NCBI GenBank assembly: GCA_011526565.1
Contig: WYBL01000173.1
Coordinates: 1 to 63,950 of the forward strand
Direction: 5' to 3'
Source: Acidobacteriota bacterium
GTDB taxonomy: Bacteria; Acidobacteriota; Vicinamibacteria; Fen-336
Length of the DNA: 63,950 nucleotides
Below are positions 46,125 to 55,223 of the stretch, piece after piece. Each line of letters begins with the position of its first letter. The stretch's first letter is position 1. The translations under genes were made by a program, and so were the position numbers. Below the pieces are notes generated by a model. It was not told where the DNA came from, searched no databases, and saw nothing but the letters and a program-made list of their open reading frames with translations.

Positions 46125-46255
46125 GGATTTGAACCCTCCGCCTGAAGCATACGAGCCTGCGGCCGGAAAGTTCAGCGGGCCGGCGGCGGCTCGCCAGGCG
46201 TCCGCCGCCAGCGCCGTGCGAGGGGGGCTCACGCTTTCCGATATCGTCTCGGTCG

Positions 46256-46333
46256 ATGGCGACCGCGGGCGTGACGAATGGCCAGCAAGCCGGGACTGCC
46301 GGCCCCGAGGCCGCGAAGCGGGGCCGGCCCTGA
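46256..46333 (+). CDS. possible leader ORF before a DMT transporter gene
   Basis: 25 codons (MATAGVTNGQQAGTAGPEAA then KRGRP). TATCGT (46242-46247) ends eight bases before its ATG, the same compact promoter pattern as at other operon heads. Its TGA overlaps the ATG of the transporter gene as TGATG, so translation of the leader would feed ribosomes onto the transporter start, which has no Shine-Dalgarno of its own. Too short for a coding-bias test; offered as a hypothesis. Confidence 0.35.
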   Translation: MATAGVTNGQQAGTAGPEAAKRGRP

Positions 46334-47163
46334 TGCCGTGGGGCCTCGTGGCGGCGACGCTGTGCGCGTTCGCCGCCAATTCGCTGCTGACCCGGGCCGC
46401 GCTCGCGGGCGGCCACCTCGACGCCGCGTCGTTCGCGCTCGTGAGGCTCGGCAGCGGCGCCGCGACGCTGTGGCTGATCGTGCGCCTCCGCTCGGGACGC
46501 GCGCCGGCCGCCGAGCCCCTGGCCTCCGCGCTCTGGCTCGCCGGATACACCGTGTGCTTCACGCTCGCGTACGTCCGGATCGGCGCGGCCGTCGGCGCGC
46601 TGCTGCTGTTCGGCGCCGTGCAGGTGACGATGATCGGCGCGGGCCTCGCGCGCGGCGAGCGGCCGGCGCGCATCGACTGGCTCGGGGTCGCGCTCGCCGG
46701 CGCGGGCCTCGTCGTGCTCACCCGGCCCGGGCTCGCCGCGCCCGATCCGATCGGCGCCGCGCTGATGCTGGCGGCCGGTGCCTGCTGGGGCGCGTACTCG
46801 CTCGCCGGCCGCGGAGGTGCCGATCCCGCGGGCCGCACCGCGCTCAACTTCGCCCGCGCCACCCTGCTGGCGGCGCCGCTGTGGCTGGCGGCGCCGGGCC
46901 CGACCACGCTGACGGCGCCGGGTCTCGGCCTGGCCCTGGCCTCCGGCGGCCTCGCTTCCGGTGTCGGCTACACGCTCTGGTACGCCGTGCTGCCGCACCT
47001 CGCCGCGTGGCGCGCGGCCGTCGTCCAGCTCGTGGTCCCGGTGCTGACGGCACTGCTGGCGGCGCTGCTGCTGGGCGAGGCGCTGACGATGCGGCTCGCC
47101 GTCGCCACCGCCCTGGTCGCGACCGGCGTCTGGCTCACGGTGTGGCCGAGCCGGCATCGCTGA
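46333..47163 (+). CDS. DMT/EamA-family transporter
   Basis: 276 residues with ten membrane segments: MPWGLVAATLCAFAANSLLTRAALAGGHLDAASFALVRLGSGAATLWLIV, GYTVCFTLAYVRIGAAVGALLLFGAVQVTMI, LAAGACWGAYSLAGRG, ending LLLGEALTMRLAVATALVATGVWLTV. The frame is open well upstream, but residues before the ATG at 46333 are not membrane-like, and family members begin at this point. Substrate unknown. Third DMT protein in the window. Confidence 0.85.
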   Translation: MPWGLVAATLCAFAANSLLTRAALAGGHLDAASFALVRLGSGAATLWLIVRLRSGRAPAAEPLASALWLAGYTVCFTLAYVRIGAAVGALLLFGAVQVTMIGAGLARGERPARIDWLGVALAGAGLVVLTRPGLAAPDPIGAALMLAAGACWGAYSLAGRGGADPAGRTALNFARATLLAAPLWLAAPGPTTLTAPGLGLALASGGLASGVGYTLWYAVLPHLAAWRAAVVQLVVPVLTALLAALLLGEALTMRLAVATALVATGVWLTVWPSRHR

Positions 47164-47207
47164 ATGCCGGTGCCATTCAAGGCGAAGATTGCACTGAGGA
47201 GGGTCCC

Positions 47208-48155
47208 GTGCGCGAGCTTTATCCCGAGATCGAACCCTACGACGACGGCTTCCTGAAGGTGTCCGACCTGCACACGGTCCACTACGAGCAGGTCGGCAAC
47301 CCGAAGGGCAGGCCTGCGCTGTTCCTGCACGGCGGACCCGGCGGCGGGCTCGACCCCGACTACCGCCGTTACTTCGACCCGAAGCGCTGGCGGGTCGCGC
47401 TGTTCGACCAGCGCGGCAGCGGGAAGAGCACGCCGCCGGCGGAGCTGCGCGAGAACACGACCTGGGATCTGGTCGCGGACATCGAGCGCCTGCGCGAGCA
47501 CCTCGGCATCGAGAAGTGGATGGTGTTCGGCGGCTCGTGGGGCAGCACCCTCGCCCTCGCCTACGCCCAGGCCCACCCCGATCGCTGCACGTCGCTGGTG
47601 CTGCGCGGCATCTTCCTGCTGCGCCGCAAGGAGCTGCTCTGGTTCTACCAGGAGGGCGCGTCGTGGATCTATCCCGACGCCTGGGAGAAGTATCTCGAGC
47701 CGATTCCCGACGTCGAACGCGGGGACCTGATGAGCGCCTACTACCGCCGCCTGACGTCGCCCGACCCGGCGGTGCGCGCGGCGGCCGCGAAGGCGTGGTC
47801 GATCTGGGAAGGCACCACCAGCAAGCTGATCCCGGACATGGGAATGATCGAGCGCTACGGCGGCGACGCCTTCGCCGACGCGTTCGCGCGCATCGAGTGC
47901 CACTACTTCGTCCACGGCGCCTTCTTCAGGAGCGACACGCAGTTGCTCGACGACGTGCCGAAGATCGCCCACCTGCCCGGCGTCATCGTCCAGGGTCGCT
48001 ACGACGTGGTGTGCCCGGCGGCTTCGGCCTGGGAGCTGCACAAGCGCTGGCCGAAGTCGAAGCTGCAGATCGTGCCCGACGCCGGCCACAGCATGAAGGA
48101 GCCGGGCATCCGCAGCGCCCTGGTCCAGGCGACCGACGACTTCGCCGACCTGTGA
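47208..48155 (+). CDS. pip: proline iminopeptidase
   Basis: 315 residues. S33 alpha/beta-hydrolase removing N-terminal proline. GTG start with GAGGAGGG before it: VRELYPEIEPYDDGFLKVSDLHTVHYEQVGNPKGRPALFLHGGPGGG. Other motifs: FDQRGSGKSTP, nucleophile Ser110 in FGGSWGSTLALAYAQAHP, LRGIFLLRRKELLWFYQEGAS, Asp in VIVQGRYDVVCP, His in DAGHSMKEPGI. Length, the LRGIF motif and the serine position agree with the Xanthomonas-type enzyme. Four bases before the next hydrolase gene. Confidence 0.96.
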   Translation: MRELYPEIEPYDDGFLKVSDLHTVHYEQVGNPKGRPALFLHGGPGGGLDPDYRRYFDPKRWRVALFDQRGSGKSTPPAELRENTTWDLVADIERLREHLGIEKWMVFGGSWGSTLALAYAQAHPDRCTSLVLRGIFLLRRKELLWFYQEGASWIYPDAWEKYLEPIPDVERGDLMSAYYRRLTSPDPAVRAAAAKAWSIWEGTTSKLIPDMGMIERYGGDAFADAFARIECHYFVHGAFFRSDTQLLDDVPKIAHLPGVIVQGRYDVVCPAASAWELHKRWPKSKLQIVPDAGHSMKEPGIRSALVQATDDFADL

Positions 48156-48159
48156 GCAC

Positions 48160-49377
48160 GTGACGACGATGGCGGCCCGCATCCCGGTCCGACCGACCGA
48201 CCTGCGTGGTGCGGCGCGCCTGGCCACCGAGGCCACCCATGGCCTGACCGACCTGGTCGAGGCGATGCACGAGCGCATCGCTCGGGTTCCGCTCGTGGGC
48301 CGCGCGTCGGCCGACGGCCGGCTCGGCGGCATCGGCGGGCTCGTCTACCGCAGCGTGCGCGGCGTCACGCGCGGCGTCGGCAGCGGCGTCGACGCCCTGC
48401 TGGGCCTGGTCGCCGCGTCACTGCCCGCGCCGGACACGAGCCCCGAGCGCGAGGCCGTCGTCGCCGCCCTGAACGGCGTGCTGGGCGACCACCTGGCGGC
48501 GACCGCCAATCCGCTCGCGATCCCGCTGACGCTGCGGCACGGCGGCCGCGCGCTGGTGCTCGAGCGCGAGGCACTGGCCGAACGCCTGCCCGACGCCACC
48601 TCCCGCCTGGCGGTGCTGCTGCACGGACTGTGCATGAACGACCTCCAGTGGACGCGCGACGGGCACGACCACGGCGCGGCGCTGCAACGCGACGGTGGCT
48701 TCACGCCGCTCTACGCCCACTACAACAGCGGCCTGCACATCTCGACCAACGGGCAGGCACTCGCGCAGCAACTCGAGCGCCTGGTCGCGCAGTGGCCGCG
48801 GCGGCTGCGGCGCCTGGTGCTCGTCGGCCACTCCATGGGCGGCCTCGTGGCGCGCAGCGCCTGGCACGCGGCGCGCAAGGCGGGGCACCGCTGGCCCGAC
48901 CGGGTCGACGCCCTCGTGTTCCTCGGCACACCCCACCACGGGGCGCCGCTGGAGCGGGCCGGGCACGGCCTCAGCCTGGTGCTGCGAGCGACGCCCTACG
49001 CCGCGCCGCTCGCCCGCCTGGGCCGGGTGCGCAGCGCCGGCATCACGGACCTGCGCCACGGCAACCTGCTCGACGAGGACTGGGACGGCCACGACCGCTT
49101 CGCGCGAACGGGTGACCGCCGCCGGCCGCTGCCGCTGCCCGCGGACGTGCCGTGCTTCGCGCTGGCCGCCACCACCGGCGCGCGAAAGGGCGATGCGCGG
49201 GACTGCCTGCTCGGCGACGGCCTCGTGCCGCTGGACAGCGCGCTCGGCCGTCACGCCGAGCCCCGCCACACGCTGGCGTTCGCTCCGGAGCGGCAGTGGG
49301 TCGGACACCGCATCAACCACCTCGAGCTGCTCGGCCACCCCGAGGTCTACGCCCAGTTGCGGCGCTGGCTCGCCTGA
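48160..49377 (+). CDS. lipase-like alpha/beta-hydrolase
   Basis: 405 residues without a clear signal peptide. An N-terminal helical region (about 1-145) precedes the hydrolase fold: LAVLLHGLCMNDLQWTRDGHDHGAAL, GFTPLYAHYNSGLHISTNGQALAQQLERLV, nucleophile Ser225 in LVLVGHSMGGLVARSAWHAA, LGTPHHGAPLERAGH and a late His in WVGHRINHLELLGHPEV. Resembles triacylglycerol-lipase/PGAP1-like esterases with GHSMGG; substrate unknown. GTG at 48160 or ATG at 48169 may be the start. Confidence 0.82.
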   Translation: MTTMAARIPVRPTDLRGAARLATEATHGLTDLVEAMHERIARVPLVGRASADGRLGGIGGLVYRSVRGVTRGVGSGVDALLGLVAASLPAPDTSPEREAVVAALNGVLGDHLAATANPLAIPLTLRHGGRALVLEREALAERLPDATSRLAVLLHGLCMNDLQWTRDGHDHGAALQRDGGFTPLYAHYNSGLHISTNGQALAQQLERLVAQWPRRLRRLVLVGHSMGGLVARSAWHAARKAGHRWPDRVDALVFLGTPHHGAPLERAGHGLSLVLRATPYAAPLARLGRVRSAGITDLRHGNLLDEDWDGHDRFARTGDRRRPLPLPADVPCFALAATTGARKGDARDCLLGDGLVPLDSALGRHAEPRHTLAFAPERQWVGHRINHLELLGHPEVYAQLRRWLA

Positions 49378-49438
49378 GTCGTGCGGAGCGTCGCGGGAGC
49401 GAGCGGCGTCCGCTGACAATCGAAGGAGTTCTCCACCG

Positions 49439-51004
49439 ATGCAGGCCCCCTTCTCGTCGCTGGCCGCGGCTGCTACCGCCGCCGTGATCGTCCTCGGCCC
49501 CGCCGCACCCGCTCGCGCGGACACCCCCGGGCCAGCGGTGCCCACCGGAAACGTCGTCTTCATCCACCCGGACGGCACGGGCCCCAGCCACTGGGGCGCG
49601 GCGCGCATGTACTGGTACGGCCCGGACGCGATCAGCCCCTGGGATCGCCTGCCGCACGTGGCGCTCTACCGCGGCCACATGGCCGACGACCTGGTGGCGA
49701 CCTCGAACGGCGGGGCCACGACTCACGCCTTCGGCTACAAGGTCGCGGCGGCAGGCTCGTACGGAATGGACGGTCGCGGACCCGCCGCGCGCCCGATCCT
49801 GGCGCTGTCGGGCTACCCGGGCAGCCTGCTGCGCGAGGCCGCCAACGCCGGCCATCCCACCGGGGTGGTGAACGACGGCGACCTGCCGGAGCCCGGCACC
49901 GGCGTCTTCTTCGCCGAGGTCGACGACCGCGACGAGTCGAGCGAGATCGCCCGCCAGCTCCTCGACGGCCGGCCGGGTTTCGGGGACCGGGACCAGGCGC
50001 CGGTCGTCGCGCTCGGCGGCGGCGAGGGCTTCTTCCTGCCGAAGGGCACCGAGCCCTGCGCCACAGAGGTGAAGCCGGACTGCGCCGTGCACGTCGACCC
50101 GCTCGCGGGATCGGGCCCCGCCCGCGTCGACGGGCGCAACCTGGTCCGCGAGGCGCTGGCCGGCGGCTGGCAGGTGTTGCGCACCCGCGCCGAGTTCGAG
50201 GCCTTTCGTGCCCGGCTGGCCCGCGAGGTGGACTGGCGACCGCGGGTGCTCGGGCTGTTCGCGCGCGACGACATCTTCAACGACGCGCCCGAGGAGGTGC
50301 TGCTGTCGCGCGGCCTGGTGGACGCCACGCGCGCTCCGGGCGACAAGCGCGGCAGGCTGATCAGCCACGGCAGCCTGCCCGGCAGCCTCGGCTACGACCC
50401 GCCCACCGCTGCAGAGATGACTGTGGTGGCGCTCGAGGTGCTCTCGCGCTGGTCGCGGGCCGCGGGCAAGCCGTTCCTGCTCGTCACCGAGGTCGAGTCC
50501 ACCGACAACATGTCCAACAGCAACAACGCCATCGGCACGCTGGCGGGGCTCGCGCACGCCAACGGGGCGATCGAGGCGGCGCTCGCCCACCTCGCGCACG
50601 ATCCGGCGACGCTCGTGCTCGCGGCGGCCGACAGCGACGCGAGCGGCCTGCAGGTGATCGGCGTGGACGCGCCGCGAGCGCGCTCCGAGAACGTCAATCC
50701 GGCCGCCGCCCGGGAGCACGACGTGAAGGTCCCGCTCGACGGCATCGAGGGCCGCGAGAGCGCGAGCTTCGTGGCCGAGCCGGACCAGTTCGGCCAGCGG
50801 CTCGCCTTCAACGTCGGCTGGGCCAGCGGCAGGGACATGGCGGGCGGCGTCGTCACCCGTGCGGCGGGTCTCCATGCCGAGCGTCTCGCCAGCGCCCACT
50901 CCGCTCGCTTCGACAACGTCGACGTCTACCGCATCGCGTACCTCACGCTGTTCGGCCGCCAGCTCGACTATCCGCAGGGCCGCCGCGCGCCCGGCCGGGA
51001 CTGA
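49439..51004 (+). CDS. divergent alkaline-phosphatase-superfamily protein with altered zinc site
   Basis: 521 residues, exported (MQAPFSSLAAAATAAVIVLGPAAPARA). Core motifs can be placed against E. coli PhoA by eye: VVFIHPDGTGPSHWGAARM (metal Asp), VATSNGGATTHAFGYKV with probable nucleophile Ser89 but Thr in place of the neighbouring Asp, TEVESTDNMSNSNN (Glu and Asp kept, Asn where His331 is expected), LAAADSDASGLQ (Asp kept, Ser where His370 is expected) and GRDMAGGVV where the His412 loop should be. Three of three zinc-binding His appear replaced, so catalysis or metal use must differ. AAGGAG precedes the ATG. Confidence 0.75.
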   Translation: MQAPFSSLAAAATAAVIVLGPAAPARADTPGPAVPTGNVVFIHPDGTGPSHWGAARMYWYGPDAISPWDRLPHVALYRGHMADDLVATSNGGATTHAFGYKVAAAGSYGMDGRGPAARPILALSGYPGSLLREAANAGHPTGVVNDGDLPEPGTGVFFAEVDDRDESSEIARQLLDGRPGFGDRDQAPVVALGGGEGFFLPKGTEPCATEVKPDCAVHVDPLAGSGPARVDGRNLVREALAGGWQVLRTRAEFEAFRARLAREVDWRPRVLGLFARDDIFNDAPEEVLLSRGLVDATRAPGDKRGRLISHGSLPGSLGYDPPTAAEMTVVALEVLSRWSRAAGKPFLLVTEVESTDNMSNSNNAIGTLAGLAHANGAIEAALAHLAHDPATLVLAAADSDASGLQVIGVDAPRARSENVNPAAAREHDVKVPLDGIEGRESASFVAEPDQFGQRLAFNVGWASGRDMAGGVVTRAAGLHAERLASAHSARFDNVDVYRIAYLTLFGRQLDYPQGRRAPGRD

Positions 51005-51076
51005 ACGAGGCGAAGTCGCGGGACCCGCGTCCCGGAAACCCGCGTGGCATACTCGCCGCGGAGCCCTTGTAGAGCG

Positions 51077-51861
51077 ATGAGCGAGCCGCTGCAGCGACTG
51101 GAAATCGACCGCGACGGGCCCGTGGCGCGGGTCTGGCTGAACCGCCCCGAGCTGCGCAACGCGTTCGACGGGCTGATGGTCTCCGAGCTGCGCAAGACGC
51201 TGTTCGACCTCGGCGCAGAGGACGGCGTGCGGGTGATCGTGATCGGCGGCCGCGGCAAGGCGTTCTGCGCGGGCGCGGACCTCGGCTGGATGAAGGCGAT
51301 GGCCGGCTTCACCCGCGAGGACAACCTGCGCGACGCGCAGGCGCTGGCCGACCTGTTCTTCACCGTCTACAACTCGCCGAAACCGGTCGTGGCCCGCGTG
51401 CACGGCGCGGCCCTCGGCGGCGGCTCGGGCCTGGTGGCCGCCTGCGACATCGCGGTCGCCGCGCTCGGCACCACGTTCGGCTTCACCGAGGTGCGGCTCG
51501 GCATCCTGCCTTCGGTGATCAGCCCCTACGTGCTGGGCAAGATCGGCGAGTCGGCGGCGCGCGAGTACTTCCTGACCGGCGAGCGCTTCGAGGCGGTCAA
51601 GGCGCAGGAGATCCGGCTGATCCGCGCCGCGGTGCCCGAGCCCGACCTCGACGCCGCGGTCGACGGCCGCGTGAACGAGCTGCTGCAGGCGGGCCCGCGC
51701 GCGATCGCGGAAGCCAAGGCGCTGATCCGCGAGGTCGCCTGGCGGCGGCCGGAGAGCGTGCAGGGCTACACGGTCGAGCGCATCGCCGACGTGCGCGCAT
51801 CTGCCGAGGGCCAGGAGGGCCTGCGCGCCTTCCTCGACAAGCGCAAGCCGAACTGGATCCC

Positions 51862-51865
<4 letters not shown>
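51077..51865 (+). CDS. liuC: enoyl-CoA hydratase family, probable methylglutaconyl-CoA hydratase
   Basis: 262 residues. Crotonase fold: RVWLNRPELRNAFDGLMVSELRKTL, oxyanion region GKAFCAGADLGWMKAMAGF, VHGAALGGGSGLVAACDIAVAA, FGFTEVRLGILPSVISPYVLGKIGESAAREYFLTGERF. The last stretch and the gene context (BC, BCCP, HMG-CoA lyase) fit hydration of 3-methylglutaconyl-CoA in leucine breakdown. The ATG at 51077 is favoured over an upstream start; CATACT (51048-51053) is a possible -10. First gene of an operon with GTGA overlaps throughout. Confidence 0.88.
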
Positions 51866-53357
<1,492 letters not shown>

Positions 53358-53361
<4 letters not shown>

Positions 53362-53852
53362 TCCGGCTGCGCTGCCGCGAGCAGCTCCACGAGGCGCTCG
53401 TGCGCGAGACCTCGCAGGGCGTCGAGGTCGTGGTCGACGGACAGGCCTCGCGACCCGAGGTCGAAGAGGCGACGCCCGGCAGCTTCGTGCTGCGCACGCC
53501 CGGGCCGGACGGCGTCGCCCGCGTCGAGACCTTCCACGTCGCCCGCGAGGGCGACGCCATCCACCTGTTCTGGCGCGGCGACGTCTACCGCCTCGACGAG
53601 GAGCGCGAGGGCCGCCGCGGCGGCGCGGCGCGCCACGCGGAAGGCGGCCTCGAGGCGCCGATGCCGGGCAAGGTGATCAAGGTTGCCGTCGCCCCCGGCG
53701 ACGCTGTCGAGAAGGGCGCGGAGGTGCTGGTCGTCGAGGCGATGAAGATGGAGAACGCGCTGCGCGCGCCGAAGGCGGGTGTCGTGCGCTCGGTGGCGGT
53801 GAAGGTGGGCGACATGGTCGCCCCCGGCCGCGTGCTGGTGGAGATCGAGTGA
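53358..53852 (+). CDS. biotin carboxyl carrier part of methylcrotonyl-CoA carboxylase (split alpha subunit)
   Basis: 164 residues. The first 85 or so look like the beta-rich BT linker domain (VEVVVDGQASRPEVEEATPGSFVLRT...AIHLFWRGDVYRLDEE); then a full biotinyl domain GLEAPMPGKVIKVAVAPGDAVEKGAEVLVVEAMKMENALRAPKAGVVRSVAVKVGDMVAPGRVLVEIE with the biotinylated Lys130 in EAMKMEN. GTG start in a GTGA overlap with the biotin carboxylase, so the two halves are made together. Either a natural gene fission or a frameshift at the BC/BT boundary. Confidence 0.9.
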
Positions 53853-54769
53853 GCGAGGAGACGCCCGCGCCCCGCAAGCCGCCCCTGAGCCGGGTCCAGG
53901 TCGTCGAGGTCGGCCCCCGCGACGGGCTGCAGAACGAGCCCACCGCGCTCAGCGTCGACGTGCGGGTCGCTTTCGTCGAGGCGCTGCTCGACGCCGGGCT
54001 GTCGGTCGTCGAGGCCGGCGCCTTCGTGTCGCCGAAGTGGGTGCCGCAGATGGCGGGCTCGGCCGAGGTGCTGCGGCGGGTCCAGCGCGAGGGCGTGCGG
54101 CTGCCGGTGCTCGTCCCCAACCGCAAGGGCTACGAGGCGGCGCGCGAGGCCGGCGCCACCGAGATCGCGGTCTTCACCGCGGCCAGCGAGAGCTTCAACA
54201 AGAAGAACATCAACGCCTCGATCGACGAGTCGTTCGCGCGCTTCGCGGAGTTCGTGCCCGACGCGAAGGCCGCAGGGCTGCGGGTGCGCGGCTACGTCTC
54301 GACCTGCTTCGGCTGCCCCTACGAAGGCACCGTCGACGCGCGCAAGGCGGTCGAGGTGTGCGAGCGGCTGTTCGCCCAGGTCGGGTGCGACGAGATATCG
54401 GTCGGCGACACGATCGGCGTCGGCGTGCCGACCCAGGTTCACGAAGTGGTCGGGCGGCTCTCGCGCGTGGTGCCGATCGACAGGATCGCGGTCCACTTCC
54501 ACGACACCCGGGGCACGGCGCTCGCCAACGTGCTGGCCGCGCTCGGCGAGGGGGTGCGCATCGTCGACAGCTCGGCGGGCGGCACCGGCGGCTGCCCCTA
54601 TGCGCCAGGCGCCGCCGGCAACCTGGCGACCGAGGATCTCGTCTACATGCTGCACGGCATGGGCATCGAGACGGGCATTGACCTCGGCAAGCTGGTCGTC
54701 GCCTCGCGCGGGCTGCAGACCCACCTCGGCCGCGAGCTGCCGGGCCGCTACCTGAAGGCCGCGCCGTAG
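53849..54769 (+). CDS. liuE: hydroxymethylglutaryl-CoA lyase
   Basis: 306 residues. TIM-barrel enzyme splitting HMG-CoA to acetyl-CoA and acetoacetate, the last step of leucine degradation. Motifs: VQVVEVGPRDGLQNEPTALSVDVRVAFVEALLDAGLSVVEAGAFVSPKWVPQMAGS, ASESFNKKNINASIDES, GYVSTCFGCPYEG, metal residues in AVHFHDTRGTALANVLAAL and signature SSAGGTGGCPYAPGAAGNLATEDLVYML with the catalytic Cys. GTG start overlapping the BCCP gene. Confidence 0.95.
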   Translation: MSEETPAPRKPPLSRVQVVEVGPRDGLQNEPTALSVDVRVAFVEALLDAGLSVVEAGAFVSPKWVPQMAGSAEVLRRVQREGVRLPVLVPNRKGYEAAREAGATEIAVFTAASESFNKKNINASIDESFARFAEFVPDAKAAGLRVRGYVSTCFGCPYEGTVDARKAVEVCERLFAQVGCDEISVGDTIGVGVPTQVHEVVGRLSRVVPIDRIAVHFHDTRGTALANVLAALGEGVRIVDSSAGGTGGCPYAPGAAGNLATEDLVYMLHGMGIETGIDLGKLVVASRGLQTHLGRELPGRYLKAAP

Positions 54770-54786
54770 GCGCGGCGGCTCGCGCC
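54769..54786 (+). terminator. possible hairpin after the leucine operon
   Basis: GGCGCG (54769-54774) pairs with CGCGCC (54781-54786) around six bases, starting at the last base of the liuE stop codon. Short and without a T-run; a weak candidate. Confidence 0.35.
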
Positions 54787-54815
54787 GCCGTCATCCATCG
54801 GCGTGGACGGGGAAC

Positions 54816-54856
54816 TTGTCGAGTGTTCCGGTCGTTGATATATCGGACACCGATAT
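54816..54856 (+). promoter_or_regulatory. promoter and operator of the PadR-ADOP operon
   Basis: TTGTCG (54816-54821), 17-base spacer, TATATC (54839-54844), then ten bases to the padR-type ATG at 54855. A perfect inverted repeat ATATCGG-ACA-CCGATAT (54840-54856) starts inside the -10 box and ends within the start codon, an ideal site for autorepression by the encoded PadR protein. Confidence 0.78.
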
Positions 54857-55223
54857 GCCGAAGACCGCCGCCGTCGCCCCGCTCCGCCCTGCCGGCCTGC
54901 CGACCGCCGCCCTGCACGTGTTGCTGGGCCTGGCCGACGGTCCCAGCCACGGTTACGCGATCAAGCAGGAGGTCGAGCGCGTCACCCGCGGCGCGATCCG
55001 CCTGGGCCCCGGCACGCTGTACGAGGCGCTGTCGCGGCTCGAGTCCCAGGGCCTGATCGAGGAGACCGCGAGCGAGCGCAGCGACGAAGCCGGCGCGCCG
55101 CGCCGCACCTATCGGCTGACCCGGCCTGGCCTCGCCCTGGCGCGAGCGGAGGTCGAGCGCCTGGAGTCGCTGGTCGAGTGGGCGCGCGAGTCGCGGCTGC
55201 TGGCCGAGCGGGGCCGGCCGTGA
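54855..55223 (+). CDS. PadR-family transcriptional regulator
   Basis: 122 residues. Winged helix: LPTAALHVLLGLADGPSHGYAIKQEVERVTRGAIRLGPGTLYEALSRLESQGLIEETASERSDEAGAPRRTYRLTRPGLALARAEVERLESLV, with the PadR YxAL and wing motifs and a short C-terminal dimer helix. The ATG at 54855 is used because the operator runs into it and it starts just before the domain. It is followed by an ADOP permease in a GTGA overlap, the typical acidobacterial pairing. Confidence 0.93.
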   Translation: MPKTAAVAPLRPAGLPTAALHVLLGLADGPSHGYAIKQEVERVTRGAIRLGPGTLYEALSRLESQGLIEETASERSDEAGAPRRTYRLTRPGLALARAEVERLESLVEWARESRLLAERGRP

